A stretch of DNA of 64,000 bases from Candidatus Gastranaerophilales bacterium (lineage in GTDB: Bacteria > Cyanobacteriota > Vampirovibrionia > Gastranaerophilales > Gastranaerophilaceae): assembly GCA_016280955.1 (NCBI GenBank), contig JAEEHV010000009.1:1-64000 (forward strand). Reading direction: 5' to 3'. The notes under the pieces were generated by a model. That model searched no databases, had not been told where the DNA came from, and saw only the letters and a program-made list of their open reading frames with translations. A program made the position numbers and the translations under genes. Shown piece after piece: positions 9,177-18,708 of the stretch; position 1 is the first letter of the stretch, and every line of letters begins with the position of its first letter.

Positions 9177-10379
9177 CTACTCTGTCATATATGACTGGAA
9201 CAGCGGTAAGTATAATGCTAATGCCATTACCAATACGATAGAACCTATGACCAAAAGCATTATAGGCTCAATCATTTTAGTTACTGTTTCAATAATACTG
9301 TCAAGTGTTCTGTCTAAGAAATTTACCGCTTTTTCAAGCATCTCACCCAAACGACCTGACTGCTCACCGGTTGCAACCATGAACAAAAGCATCTTAGGCA
9401 TTACCTTTGTTGATTTTAAAGCCTGCGATACCTGCAAACCTTGTGAAACCTTAGTTATTGCACCGCTGATTTTGGTTTGTAAAACTGAATTTGTAAGAGT
9501 TACAACACCCAAATGCAAACAGTCAACAACCGGAATACCTGCATCATAAGATACACTTAATACCGACATAAAATTCGAATAATTTGAATACATTATAAGG
9601 TTATTAAACAAAGGTATTTTCAATACAGCCTTGTCCAAAACTTCTCTTGCCGGTTTCCAGTTATAAGTAAAGTAACAGAATGCAACAAAAGCAATTACAA
9701 ATATAGGTATTGTATACCAGTATTCTTTAAGAAAATCACCTGCGTTAATCATCATCTGAGTAATCCACGGCAGAGTTTTTTCCTGTTGCTCAAACATATC
9801 TTTAAATGCAGGAAATACGAACAATAACATTATCAGAATAATAACGCATGCCAAAAGTATGACAAATACCGGGTATATAAGTGTTCCGATAACTTTGCTC
9901 TTTGTGTTGTTTTGTTTTGTCAGCAAGTCCTTAATACGACCTAATGTTTTTTCTAATTCACCGGCTTCTTCACCTGCTTTTACAAGACCGATAAATATAT
10001 AACCGAACGTATTCGGATAACGGGCCAGAGTATCTGCAAATGTAGAACCTGCCATAATTTGAGTTTTTATTGTTCTTGATAAATCTCTTATCTTTCTTTT
10101 TGCAGCTTCCTGCTCCATGAACATTAATGATTCAACAGCCGGAATACCTGATGTCAACAAGATTTGCAGTGTAGAAATAAAATCTATTTTCTCTGTAAGA
10201 GAAAGCACTCCGAGCCCTGCTGTTTTTTTAGATTTTGCATCGTTTGCCTCTGAAATCTGGGTAGGTACAAGCCCCATTTTTCTTATGATTTCTCTTGCAT
10301 CTTTTAGGTTTGAAGCCGTAACTTCACCCTTTATTACTTCTTTTCCTGCTTTTAATGCTTGATAACTGTATATTGGCAT
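9177..10379 (-). CDS. pilC: Type IV pilus inner-membrane platform protein PilC
   Basis: A 400-residue GspF/PilC-family protein. It opens with MPIYSYQALKAGKEVIKGEV, typical of the family, then has two homologous T2SF domains (roughly 70-195 and 272-394). Three hydrophobic segments are visible: LIYPVFVILLACVIILIMLLFVFPAF near 165, one near 220, and VIGSIVLVMALALYLPLFQSY at the C-terminus. It anchors the pilus machinery in the inner membrane and works with PilB. It lies 16 bases downstream of pilB. Confidence 0.93.
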   Translation of the reverse strand: MPIYSYQALKAGKEVIKGEVTASNLKDAREIIRKMGLVPTQISEANDAKSKKTAGLGVLSLTEKIDFISTLQILLTSGIPAVESLMFMEQEAAKRKIRDLSRTIKTQIMAGSTFADTLARYPNTFGYIFIGLVKAGEEAGELEKTLGRIKDLLTKQNNTKSKVIGTLIYPVFVILLACVIILIMLLFVFPAFKDMFEQQEKTLPWITQMMINAGDFLKEYWYTIPIFVIAFVAFCYFTYNWKPAREVLDKAVLKIPLFNNLIMYSNYSNFMSVLSVSYDAGIPVVDCLHLGVVTLTNSVLQTKISGAITKVSQGLQVSQALKSTKVMPKMLLFMVATGEQSGRLGEMLEKAVNFLDRTLDSIIETVTKMIEPIMLLVIGSIVLVMALALYLPLFQSYMTE

Positions 10380-10395
10380 TTTATACCTCTATCCT

Positions 10396-12465
10396 TTATT
10401 CGTTTGCATAACCTAGTACTCTTATGAATTCATCAGTTGTTGTTCTTCCTTCAATAATATGGTTAAGGCAGGCTGACTTTAATGTCTTCATACCTGCTGC
10501 AACAGCAACTTCCTCAATTTCAATATCATGTGCGCCCTGCGCAATTAATTTCTTAATTTCTCTGGTTATAGGCATTACTTCATAAATACCTAAACGTCCC
10601 GTATAACCTAAGAAGCCACATTCTTTGCAACCTTTCTTTTTATACATTTTTGTTTTTAAAAGTTCTTCTTGAACTTTCGGGTTGTTAGATATATGTTTGA
10701 CTTCTTCCTCAGAAGGATAATAACTTTCTTTACAGCTGTCGCATAACCTTCTTACCAAACGTTGCGCAATAACACCCGTCAAAGTTGATGATACAAGATA
10801 ATCTTTTGCACCCATTTCAATCAAACGTGTAATTGTAGCAGCTGCAGAGTTTGTGTGTACGGTACTCAATACAAGGTGACCGGTTAATGCTGCCGAAATG
10901 GCAGTTTCCAGAGTTTCAAAGTCACGGATTTCACCAACGAGGATAATGTCCGGGTCTTGTCTTAATATTGCTCTCATACAAGATGCAAAAGTAATGTCCG
11001 CTTTAGCATTAACCTGAGACTGGTTGATACCCTCAAGCTTAATTTCTACCGGATCTTCAATTGTAGTAATATTAACATCTTCTTTGTTTAATGCTTTTAA
11101 TATCGTATATAAGGTTGTTGTTTTACCTGAACCTGTAGGTCCGGATGTCAAAATAATTCCGTTTGGTGATTGTACCATATCATGAATTTTTTGAATATCA
11201 TCATCTGCCGCACCGGCAATAATCATCTTCTCTCCGGCTGCTTTTAAACTGACTGCAGGAGCCAAAATACGAATTACAACCTTTTCTTTTCCTGATACAG
11301 GGAGTGTATTTATACGGAAGTCGTACATTCTGTCGTTGTATCTGATTGAAAAAGTACCATCCTGAGGACGTCTGTGTTCTGCAATATTCATTTTTGCAAG
11401 AACCTTAAAACGTGTAATTACAGCTTGTTCGATAGTACCCGGAATATCCAGTATTTTTTTAAGTATACCGTCCTGACGGATACGAACTACGTAATATCCG
11501 AGACGAGGTTCAATGTGAATATCAGAAGCCTTGGCATCTATTGAATCTGTTATAATTTTATGTACAAATCTTGCAACGTTACCGCTTGCATCCTGAAGTT
11601 CTTTTTCAACCTGAGCCCATAAATTATCCTCATCGACATATTGAGCCGTTTCTTCTTCAATACTGGCAATGATTCGTTCTGTTTCTTTTGCACTCTGATC
11701 AATACGTTTTTGAATTAAATATTCTTTCAGGTATGCTTCATACACATGGTAAGGCAGTGCATATACATTAGGAGAACGTCCCGTTGACAGAGAGATTTCT
11801 CTTATTGTGTACTGGTCTTTCGGGTTGATCATAGCAACACCGAGCTTATTACCTGTTTCAATTGAAAGAATTATAAGTTTTTTCTTTTCTATAAAATCAT
11901 CAGGCAAAAGTTTTAAAATACTTTTATCAACCTTGATATCCTGCTTTGATATTGGTTTAAGACCGTACTTCTTTTGGAGGTATGATGCGATTTTATCAGA
12001 TGAAAGTAATTCCTTTTCAAATAATATTGCATCTAAAGGAACATCTCGTTTAACGGCCTGCTGATTACATTCCTGTAATTGTTCTTTTGTAATCCAGCCG
12101 ATTCCGACTAACATGTCCTCCGCAGAAAGCTCCCCCTGTTGTGAGGCTCCGCTTGCAGTTTCTTTTTGTTGAACATCAACTTTCCGCTCTTCGGAATTGT
12201 TTTTAGAATTTACATTTTCAAATATTTCATCAAACTCGTTTTGTTCAAGAGGAATAAACTGCGCAGTTAGCCCGGAATATTTTTCCTTTATAATTGCAGC
12301 AATATTTTCTTTATTTTTAAGATTACTTTTGCTGATAATTACATAAAAGTTATTTTGTCTTTTATCTACAGGAACAAAACCCGATGATTTCATCAGGTCT
12401 TGTTCGAAACTTTCAACATACTCTTTTTTTATACTATTTTTTAACTTTTCAAGTTGATTAGACAT
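10396..12465 (-). CDS. pilB: Type IV pilus assembly ATPase PilB
   Basis: A 689-residue GspE/PilB ATPase that powers pilin polymerisation. The N-terminal part (about 110-250) looks like a MshEN-type domain (WITKEQL; LLSSDKIASYLQKKYGL). The C-terminal motor has SDIHIEPR near 314, Walker A GPTGSGKTT at 442-450, the Asp-box/Walker B run DPDIILVGEIRD at 504-515, and the HTNSAAATITRL region near 537. A zinc tetracysteine (Cys575, 578, 613, 616) marks PilB/GspE, not the retraction ATPase PilT. It sits between pilQ and pilC with 3- and 16-base gaps. Confidence 0.95.
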   Translation of the reverse strand: MSNQLEKLKNSIKKEYVESFEQDLMKSSGFVPVDKRQNNFYVIISKSNLKNKENIAAIIKEKYSGLTAQFIPLEQNEFDEIFENVNSKNNSEERKVDVQQKETASGASQQGELSAEDMLVGIGWITKEQLQECNQQAVKRDVPLDAILFEKELLSSDKIASYLQKKYGLKPISKQDIKVDKSILKLLPDDFIEKKKLIILSIETGNKLGVAMINPKDQYTIREISLSTGRSPNVYALPYHVYEAYLKEYLIQKRIDQSAKETERIIASIEEETAQYVDEDNLWAQVEKELQDASGNVARFVHKIITDSIDAKASDIHIEPRLGYYVVRIRQDGILKKILDIPGTIEQAVITRFKVLAKMNIAEHRRPQDGTFSIRYNDRMYDFRINTLPVSGKEKVVIRILAPAVSLKAAGEKMIIAGAADDDIQKIHDMVQSPNGIILTSGPTGSGKTTTLYTILKALNKEDVNITTIEDPVEIKLEGINQSQVNAKADITFASCMRAILRQDPDIILVGEIRDFETLETAISAALTGHLVLSTVHTNSAAATITRLIEMGAKDYLVSSTLTGVIAQRLVRRLCDSCKESYYPSEEEVKHISNNPKVQEELLKTKMYKKKGCKECGFLGYTGRLGIYEVMPITREIKKLIAQGAHDIEIEEVAVAAGMKTLKSACLNHIIEGRTTTDEFIRVLGYANE

Positions 12466-12468
12466 CTT

Positions 12469-14385
12469 CTATAAATTATCCGCAACACTGTCACCGTCTA
12501 CCAAAATCTTTGGAGTAAGCATAATAACTAACTCGCCTTTCCCTTTACTTGTTGAGCTTGAACGAAAAGCAGCACCGATAATCGGTAAGTCACCTAAGAT
12601 AGGAATTTTACCAACGGTTTTTGTTTCAACTTCCTGAATCATACCGCCGATAACGAGTGTTTCACCATCTTTTATTCTAACGTTTTTCAAATCTAAGTTA
12701 CGTCTGTTCAATAAAGTAGCACCGATTTCCTGTTCTCCCGTAACACCGGTTGAATATACCTTACCTGCTTCAGTTGCATATTCCGGTTTAATATTTAATG
12801 TTACATAACCATCCGGAGATATAAACGGAGTTAAAGTAATTTTAATACCTTTGTCTTCACCGATTGTATATGTTTTCTGTACGGTTCCCTGAGTAGAAGC
12901 TCCTGAAGATGCTGATGACAAGAACTCAGAAGTTACTTTTTCAATATAGTCTTCAGTTAAATCTATGACTGATTCCTGTCCGTTAGTAATTAATATCTTA
13001 GGAGTTGCAAGAACTCTGGCTTTTTTACTTTCAATTAAATAATTCATTTGCCATGAAATATATGTTCCGCTGCCAAACCAGCTTTTTCTTGATGCGAAAT
13101 CATCAACTACTTTTCCCTGAGTATAAATTAGCTGACCTTTATCATTATATACAGCTTCATCAACAATCTTACTCAACGGAATTATATCACCGCCGCCCGG
13201 TGTTGCAACACGACCGCCTGAAGTTGAACTACCGTTAAATTTAACACCCCAAGCTCTGGACTGAACATCCCAAACGTTCTGGAATGACTTGCTGCCATCT
13301 TCTGTTAACTCAACAATAGAAACTTCCAAAAATGCTTGCGGCTGTTTTATATCATTTGTTTTTATAAAATGTTCAATCATATTGAGCTGGGATTCAGAAC
13401 CGCCCATTACCATGATTGTACCTCTTTGCGAGAAATATGACACTGCAATGTTCTGCAAATCAAACGGAGCATTTGATGCACCTGAAGCTGACTGAGAAAC
13501 AGAACAAGCAACAACACCTTCACCAAGCTTAATACCGCTGTCACTTCCGCCGGCATCAGCTGCACCACCGGTAATAATACCTGCTGCACCGCCGGTTGCT
13601 GTTCCCGGTGATGGAGAAATACGTTCTGCCTTACCGCCACCTGAACTGCCTGAGTCACTACCGTCAGTAGAACCATGTGCCGGCAACAAGAAGTTACATA
13701 TCATATCTGCCATTTCTGCCGGAGTTGTATGATTTACGGTAAATGTTCTCTGAGATGGTTCTTTATCAAGCTGAGCAATTACTTTTCTTACAATTGCTGC
13801 ATCTGAAGGCATACCAAAAACAATAAGCTCGTTTGTTGCAGCATTAACTGTTGCTGCATCACCGCCCGAAAGCCCTGTTTTATTCATGCCGAATACATTT
13901 TTATTTAAGAAATTTGCAATTTTTGATGCACTTACATACTGAATAGGGAATGTCATCATTTCCTGCTTTGAAAAATTAGCATTATCCTCGCTGTCTTTGC
14001 TTAAAATTACAAGTGTATTGTTCTGATCGTAATAATTCAGATTAGCTATATTCAATACAAGGTTAAATGCATCATTAATCGGCATGTCAACCATATCTAA
14101 AGTAATTTTTCCCGTTACAGAGGAGTGGAACACTATGTTCTTTCCTGCTTTATCGGCAAACATTCTGAGAACTTGTTTAACATCAGAATCACGCAGACTT
14201 AATGTTATTTTACCATTTTTTTGAGTCAATTGCGGTTGTCCGCCAAGCTCTGTTGTAGTTGCCACGGAAGCATTATTGTTATACGAACTGTAACCGCCGT
14301 ATGTTGAATATGCAACACCTGATGGTGCAGTAAACGCGATTAATAATGCAGCCGATAAAAATCTTTTTATATTGCTATATCTCAT
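12469..14385 (-). CDS. pilQ: Type IV pilus secretin PilQ
   Basis: A 638-residue secretin forming the outer-membrane pore through which the pilus emerges. A signal peptide ends near residue 25. An STN/N0-like domain follows (KITLSLRDSDVKQVLRMFADKAGKNI split over about 60-130), then an N1-type domain with a Gly/Ser/Ala-rich insert (about 238-290). The C-terminal secretin gate has ARVLATPKILITNGQ near 455 and VGKIPILGDLPIIGAAFRS near 592. It overlaps the upstream PilP-like gene by 4 bases and precedes pilB by 3, so the order is PilP-like, PilQ, PilB, PilC. Confidence 0.92.
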   Translation of the reverse strand: MRYSNIKRFLSAALLIAFTAPSGVAYSTYGGYSSYNNNASVATTTELGGQPQLTQKNGKITLSLRDSDVKQVLRMFADKAGKNIVFHSSVTGKITLDMVDMPINDAFNLVLNIANLNYYDQNNTLVILSKDSEDNANFSKQEMMTFPIQYVSASKIANFLNKNVFGMNKTGLSGGDAATVNAATNELIVFGMPSDAAIVRKVIAQLDKEPSQRTFTVNHTTPAEMADMICNFLLPAHGSTDGSDSGSSGGGKAERISPSPGTATGGAAGIITGGAADAGGSDSGIKLGEGVVACSVSQSASGASNAPFDLQNIAVSYFSQRGTIMVMGGSESQLNMIEHFIKTNDIKQPQAFLEVSIVELTEDGSKSFQNVWDVQSRAWGVKFNGSSTSGGRVATPGGGDIIPLSKIVDEAVYNDKGQLIYTQGKVVDDFASRKSWFGSGTYISWQMNYLIESKKARVLATPKILITNGQESVIDLTEDYIEKVTSEFLSSASSGASTQGTVQKTYTIGEDKGIKITLTPFISPDGYVTLNIKPEYATEAGKVYSTGVTGEQEIGATLLNRRNLDLKNVRIKDGETLVIGGMIQEVETKTVGKIPILGDLPIIGAAFRSSSTSKGKGELVIMLTPKILVDGDSVADNL

Positions 14386-15053
14386 CGTTGTTCCCCTCCG
14401 AATTTTCTATTTAAGTTTGAAACGGTATTATAGTTTACCGAACCGTCGGATAATATTTCGCCGATACCGGCCTTAAATGTATTTTTTCCCAGTTGAACAG
14501 TAACACAGTCTTGTGCAATTGATAAAATCTTATAGTTGTTAACTGTATCACCTTTCTTAACCAGATAATCGTTTCCGTTAATATTCAAAATTGCTGACGG
14601 GCTGTATTTATCAAATAAAATACCCGAAACAACCGTATCCATCACCTTTGCAACATCTGAAGATTCATCCTGAAGCTCAGGAGGTGCGATTAAATCATAC
14701 TTCGGAACATCATTAACCAATTCATCCTGATTATCTCCAATATTCCTGTATGGTACAAAAGGATGTGCTTTAACAATACCGGTCGGAATTCCTATTACAT
14801 CTTTTTTTGCCGCTGCTGCTATCGGAGCAGGAACCAAAGATATCTTATTCCCGTCAGCAATATCAAGATCTGAGATATTCAGACTTTGTACAGCTGCAAA
14901 AATACCGGTACCTAAAATTACAACAAATAATGCCGCCCAGACCTTCATCGGAATATTTAATTTTCTGGCGGTCTTTTTTGACAAATTCTCTATAATCTCA
15001 TCAGCAGAGAGTTCGGAAATGTCAACGTCATTTTTCTTCATATAATCTTGCAT
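14382..15053 (-). CDS. PilP/GspC-like membrane-anchored pilus protein
   Basis: 223 residues from the ATG at 15053; a GTG two codons upstream is possible. A cytoplasmic head of ~40 residues is followed by one membrane segment (VWAALFVVILGTGIFAAVQSL), a linker, and a C-terminal beta domain with SAILNINGNDYLVKKGDTVNNY and a repeat of the 'K-G-T/I-G' type. The layout matches inner-membrane lipoprotein or clamp proteins (PilP/GspC) that link platform to secretin, and it is the first gene of the pilus operon. Family assignment rests on layout and context, not close similarity. Confidence 0.6.
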   Translation of the reverse strand: MQDYMKKNDVDISELSADEIIENLSKKTARKLNIPMKVWAALFVVILGTGIFAAVQSLNISDLDIADGNKISLVPAPIAAAAKKDVIGIPTGIVKAHPFVPYRNIGDNQDELVNDVPKYDLIAPPELQDESSDVAKVMDTVVSGILFDKYSPSAILNINGNDYLVKKGDTVNNYKILSIAQDCVTVQLGKNTFKAGIGEILSDGSVNYNTVSNLNRKFGGEQR

Positions 15054-15307
15054 ACTCACTACTTCTAACTATTATTAGTCGCCTCTCTTTAACTATATAA
15101 TAAAACCTATTATTTAGTATCGTTCGTTTATACTATTATTTTATAATATATTTTGAGAAAATAATATACTATATAACAATTATACAAACCTATTATAATC
15201 ATATCATATTTTTTTAATATGGCAACAATTAATATTTGTAAAGTAAAAGTTACAAAATTTTCATTTAATATTTAAACAAAAAACACTACGGCTATTTTTA
15301 AGAACAC

Positions 15308-15336
15308 TTCAAAACCTTGTTGATATATGTTACAAT
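15308..15336 (+). promoter_or_regulatory. Promoter of the HD-domain gene, apparently leaderless
   Basis: A -35-like ttcaaa (15308-15313), a 17-base spacer and a -10 tacaat (15331-15336). Only six bases lie between the -10 and the ATG at 15343, so transcription would begin at or next to the start codon. No ribosome binding site is present. Confidence 0.5.
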
Positions 15337-15342
15337 ACTAAT

Positions 15343-16152
15343 ATGATGAAATCTGTTAAAGAAATATCTGTAGAATCAAAAATTCTTAAACGTTTGCAGA
15401 AAAACCCTAAGTGTTTGGAACTTCTTCATTATTTAATTAATGATGCAGAACTGCAGGAAATGCAGGATTATGCAAATAATGTTTCAATAAAACGCTTGGG
15501 ATATAATGACCATGGACCGGTCCACATGCGTCAGGTTACGGCAAATGCAATTAAAATGCTTAATATATTGCATGAATCAGGTATCAAAACTTCTTTAGAA
15601 GCTGAAGAAATCGGATGTTTCGAAGACAGTATGTGTGCTGTCATTATGGCAGGCTTAATGCATGACCTTGGAATGATGATAGGCAGACAAGGGCATGAAG
15701 ATATGTCCGTTACTCTTGCAAAACCGATTATTGAAAGAGCCGTTATGCATGTTTTTCCGGACAATCTGCACCGCAGAACAATTATAAAATCGGTAGCGAT
15801 TGAGGCAATTATCGGACACATGGCATCCAGACGGATACATTCAATTGAAGCAGGAATTATTCTTATAGCAGACGGCTGTGATATGACAAAGGGCAGAGCA
15901 AGGATTCCGCTTGCACTTAATACAACACCAAAAGTTGGTGATATTCATAAATATTCTGCCAGTGCTATTGAAAGAATAAGTATTCATAAAGGTGAAAGAA
16001 ATCCTATAAGAATAGATATAGAAATGTCCGGTGAAGTAGGATTCTTCCAGATAGAAGAAGTTCTTATCACAAAAATTAATATGAGTCCGGCAAAACAGTT
16101 CGTAGAACTTCACGCAGGTGTAACCGGACAGGAATCCAAATGTTATCTGTAG
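15343..16152 (+). CDS. HD-domain phosphohydrolase
   Basis: A 269-residue protein with HD-superfamily metal ligands: NDHGPVHMRQV (His57, His61), MAGLMHDLGM (His107, Asp108), His118, and a later Asp in LIADGCDMTKGR near 177. HD proteins hydrolyse phosphate esters, often of nucleotides or cyclic nucleotides. The C-terminal ~70 residues form a separate alpha/beta region of unknown role. There is no signal or membrane segment. Two adjacent ATG codons are possible starts. The substrate is unknown. Confidence 0.8.
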   Translation: MMKSVKEISVESKILKRLQKNPKCLELLHYLINDAELQEMQDYANNVSIKRLGYNDHGPVHMRQVTANAIKMLNILHESGIKTSLEAEEIGCFEDSMCAVIMAGLMHDLGMMIGRQGHEDMSVTLAKPIIERAVMHVFPDNLHRRTIIKSVAIEAIIGHMASRRIHSIEAGIILIADGCDMTKGRARIPLALNTTPKVGDIHKYSASAIERISIHKGERNPIRIDIEMSGEVGFFQIEEVLITKINMSPAKQFVELHAGVTGQESKCYL

Positions 16153-16153
16153 A

Positions 16154-16411
16154 TTATAATATCTTTAAGCCTTCAGGCTGATTCTTTATGTGAGTTCTCC
16201 AATCTACACCAAATTTATTTAAAAATTGTACCAATTCTTCTTTTATGTTTTCCGGCGCAGGTATAAGTGCCTTTTCTCCGGTATAACCTACCATTGTTTC
16301 CAGGTTTAATCCGTAAAAATCAATTATTGCTTTAGGCAAGGGGGGTTCGGGCTTAACTGATTTATATGTAATTTTATTATTTTGGTAACTTTGTATATTG
16401 TATATTTTCAT
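16154..16411 (-). CDS. Small hypothetical protein with ITYKS leader motif
   Basis: An 85-residue protein: MKIYNIQSYQNNKITYKSV, a Pro-rich stretch (KPEPPLPKA), then a helical region (ENIKEELVQFLNKFGVDW). It is convergent with the HD gene, with one base between the stops. I do not recognise the family. Its N-terminus shares a short aromatic-basic-small motif with other proteins in this window (see findings). Confidence 0.55.
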   Translation of the reverse strand: MKIYNIQSYQNNKITYKSVKPEPPLPKAIIDFYGLNLETMVGYTGEKALIPAPENIKEELVQFLNKFGVDWRTHIKNQPEGLKIL

Positions 16412-16730
16412 TTATGCCTCTTATAAAACTATGTACTTTCGCTATCTTTCATTTTTATAACAATCGCATCACAAATCCGGTTCCGGTAAATTATGAGTTA
16501 TAAAAATGTTGCTGTTGACAGATGTCCTTCCCAAAATTGTAAACCAGCGGTCTTTACGAGGTAAAAAACCTTTACAGTAATATAATATAACAAATAATAT
16601 TCTTGGCAAGAGGTTTTATACGGATGATACTGATAAATCGGCAAAAATTTTTATATTGTTAAGAAGTGTTTCAAAAAAAGCAATTTTTCATGAAAAATAA
16701 ACTTTTATTATATAAGGACAGGGGATATTT
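16412..16730. other. Intergenic region
   Basis: About 320 AT-rich bases between divergent genes. It must contain the promoter of the barrel-like gene, whose ATG is preceded by aggacagggg. A 23-codon frame at 16493-16564 begins MSYKNVAVDRCPSQN; I cannot support it as a gene. No tRNA or strong terminator is seen. Confidence 0.5.
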
Positions 16731-18362
16731 ATGGATAAAATTAAAATTACATCATTCAGAGATGAGATAGCGAGTGCAATTCTTAATTCACAAGACAAAT
16801 TAAACTTTCATAAAAATGAAAAAGGTGAATTTGATGCATATATAGATGAAGAAGAACTTCCTGCAGTATTAAATTTCTTTGGCGAGAAAGATGTATCAAA
16901 ACTGTTAAAAACATCTGACAGCCCTTCTGTTTTTGGGAACGGGCAATCTGATTCAGGCACGGATTCGGAATCATCTTCCATTGGTGACACGGTAGAACTT
17001 CAACAGCAAGGTGCAGCGGAAGATGATGCTATCAGCACTTATGGTACAGCAGCTTTTGAACTTAATACAAAAGTAAAAACTGACTTATCAATTAGCGCAT
17101 CTGACAACCCCTATGCACAGCAAGTCGATTACTTACAAAAGGAACAAGCATCAAAAGAGAAAAAAGATGAAGGTGCTTTGGATATTGTTTACAAAATTGA
17201 AGCTTTAGAAAATATGGTGGGTGATTATTACAGAGAGCATCCCGATGCAGAAAAAGAACATCTCACTATAGAGAAAATATCCTATGGTAAAAATGGTGAA
17301 AAGAAAGCATCGCTTAGTCAAACTTTTGGACTTAACGGAAATAATGCTTTTAACGGAAATAGTGCTACAACCGCAAGCAGCAGCACAGAAAAGAAAGACG
17401 GTGAAGGACAGGAAGGTGAAGGAAGCGACACCAATACAGACAACTCCGGCAGCAGCTCAGCCAGTGCAACAGTTTCTTATAACATAGATTTCAGAACACT
17501 AAATGACAAATACAAAGGTAATTGGCACATCAAAGGAACCGTTAATGCCGGTTCTGATAACAGCGACCTTCATGGTGCAGTTCAATATACAAAAGCTTAC
17601 AAAAACAATAAAGCACTGAACTTTACCGGAAATATAAGGGAAACAATAGAAAATAAAAATAACGTCGGAAGTTATGGTGCTTCTGTAGATTACAGAGCAA
17701 ATAAATTATCAACCGGCGGATACGGAATATACTATCATAAAGAAGATGATGGTGTAAAAGAAAAAGAATACTATTTGGAAGCATACGGAAAATACGGTAA
17801 TACATTTATCGGTTCAGCAGGTTTGAAACACTACAATGACCTCGACTATAAATACGTTAAAGGATTAATCCAGGGTAAAAAAGAATTTTCGGACATCGGA
17901 TTAACACTGAAAGGCGGGGTAGGTGCCGAATATGGGACTTATGATAACAACACGGAAGGTATGAGTCAAACTGAATATAAAATTAAAGCAAAAGGAGAAG
18001 TTGCATTTAAATCAAAAGACCTTAATGCTGCTGTTGCAGTCAACGCAACAACCGGAAAACAAAGTACACACTTTATGGATTTCACTCCTACAACAAAGAG
18101 AACAACAACGATTGGTGTAATGGGAAGAGTTGAAACAAAGAATTTTGATATAAAGACTGCATTTTCTGCGTTAAGTGTAAATGAAAGCGGACTTCCCGAG
18201 GAAACCTCAATTGATGATAGCCCAACATCTGTAACGGTAGATGTTGCCGTCGGGGTAAAAAAAGTTTTTGGCGACAAATTTATGCCAATATTTAAATTTA
18301 GCACAGGTAACTATGATGGTGCAGCTCAAAACCTGGGTGTCGGAATAAAGGTTACTATGTAA
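16731..18362 (+). CDS. Beta-barrel-like protein without signal peptide
   Basis: A 543-residue protein. The N-terminal ~60 residues are a small mixed domain (KITSFRDEIASAIL; EELPAVLNFFGEKDV). Acidic and Ser-rich linkers follow, including an Asn/Ser/Gly-rich tract around 205-245. Residues ~245-543 are a regular series of amphipathic strands with Tyr/Phe girdles and Gly turns (GYGIYYHKEDDG; YLEAYGKYGNTFIGSAGLKHY), ending NLGVGIKVTM, as in outer-membrane barrels. There is no signal sequence, and an in-frame TAA at 16713-16715 just before the ribosome site rules out a longer start. I do not recognise a family; location and role are unknown. Confidence 0.75.
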   Translation: MDKIKITSFRDEIASAILNSQDKLNFHKNEKGEFDAYIDEEELPAVLNFFGEKDVSKLLKTSDSPSVFGNGQSDSGTDSESSSIGDTVELQQQGAAEDDAISTYGTAAFELNTKVKTDLSISASDNPYAQQVDYLQKEQASKEKKDEGALDIVYKIEALENMVGDYYREHPDAEKEHLTIEKISYGKNGEKKASLSQTFGLNGNNAFNGNSATTASSSTEKKDGEGQEGEGSDTNTDNSGSSSASATVSYNIDFRTLNDKYKGNWHIKGTVNAGSDNSDLHGAVQYTKAYKNNKALNFTGNIRETIENKNNVGSYGASVDYRANKLSTGGYGIYYHKEDDGVKEKEYYLEAYGKYGNTFIGSAGLKHYNDLDYKYVKGLIQGKKEFSDIGLTLKGGVGAEYGTYDNNTEGMSQTEYKIKAKGEVAFKSKDLNAAVAVNATTGKQSTHFMDFTPTTKRTTTIGVMGRVETKNFDIKTAFSALSVNESGLPEETSIDDSPTSVTVDVAVGVKKVFGDKFMPIFKFSTGNYDGAAQNLGVGIKVTM

Positions 18363-18454
18363 GCTGACAGCTGAATTAAAAAAAGAAACAATTGAGGTTG
18401 TTTATATACTCCATTTGCTTTTGCTAAAGAAAATGAATTATTTTATAATTTCAC

Positions 18455-18483
18455 GCAAAACGTGACATTTAGTCACCTTTTGC
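18455..18483. other. Short hairpin of unknown role
   Basis: gcaaaa-c-gtgac, loop attta, gtcac-c-ttttgc: 11 pairs around one C-C mismatch. It lies 93 bases past the barrel-like gene. No T-run follows directly, so it is not a classic terminator. Confidence 0.35.
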
Positions 18484-18539
18484 TGTTCGCAAACGGAGTC
18501 CTTCCCCAAGCTAATAACATTCATTGCGGTTTTACATAT

Positions 18540-18572
18540 AAAAAAAGAACACCTTATTGGTGTTCTTTTTTT
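18540..18572 (-). terminator. Terminator downstream of tRNA-Glu
   Basis: gaacacc and ggtgttc form a 7-bp stem extended by flanking A and T runs. It starts a few bases after the CCA end of tRNA-Glu on the minus strand; the symmetric flanks make it usable on both strands. Confidence 0.85.
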
Positions 18573-18575
18573 ATA

Positions 18576-18651
18576 TGGTACCCCCAAGCGAATTCGAATC
18601 GCTGTCTACACCGTGAAAGGGTGTTGTCCTAGGCCTCTAGACGATGGGGGC
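18576..18651 (-). tRNA. tRNA-Glu (anticodon TTC)
   Basis: On the minus strand the cloverleaf reads: acceptor GCCCCCA pairing with TGGGGGT, a D arm GTCTAGAGGCCTAGGAC, anticodon stem ACACC/GGTGT with loop CTTTCAC, T arm AGCGATTCGAATTCGCT, discriminator A, and an encoded CCA at 18576-18578. The anticodon TTC reads glutamate codons. Confidence 0.97.
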
Positions 18652-18708
18652 TTATCAGACAATATCTATACTACCAAATCAATTTTCATTGTCAAGCAAT
18701 ATACTTAA

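Noticed and set aside
9151-9549. 132-codon plus-strand frame
   Set aside because: Antisense to the end of pilC, with a composition mirroring its membrane segments.
16493-16564. 23-codon frame starting MSYKNVAVDRCPSQN
   Set aside because: Too short, no ribosome site, and no context to support it; kept only as a remark in the intergenic entry.
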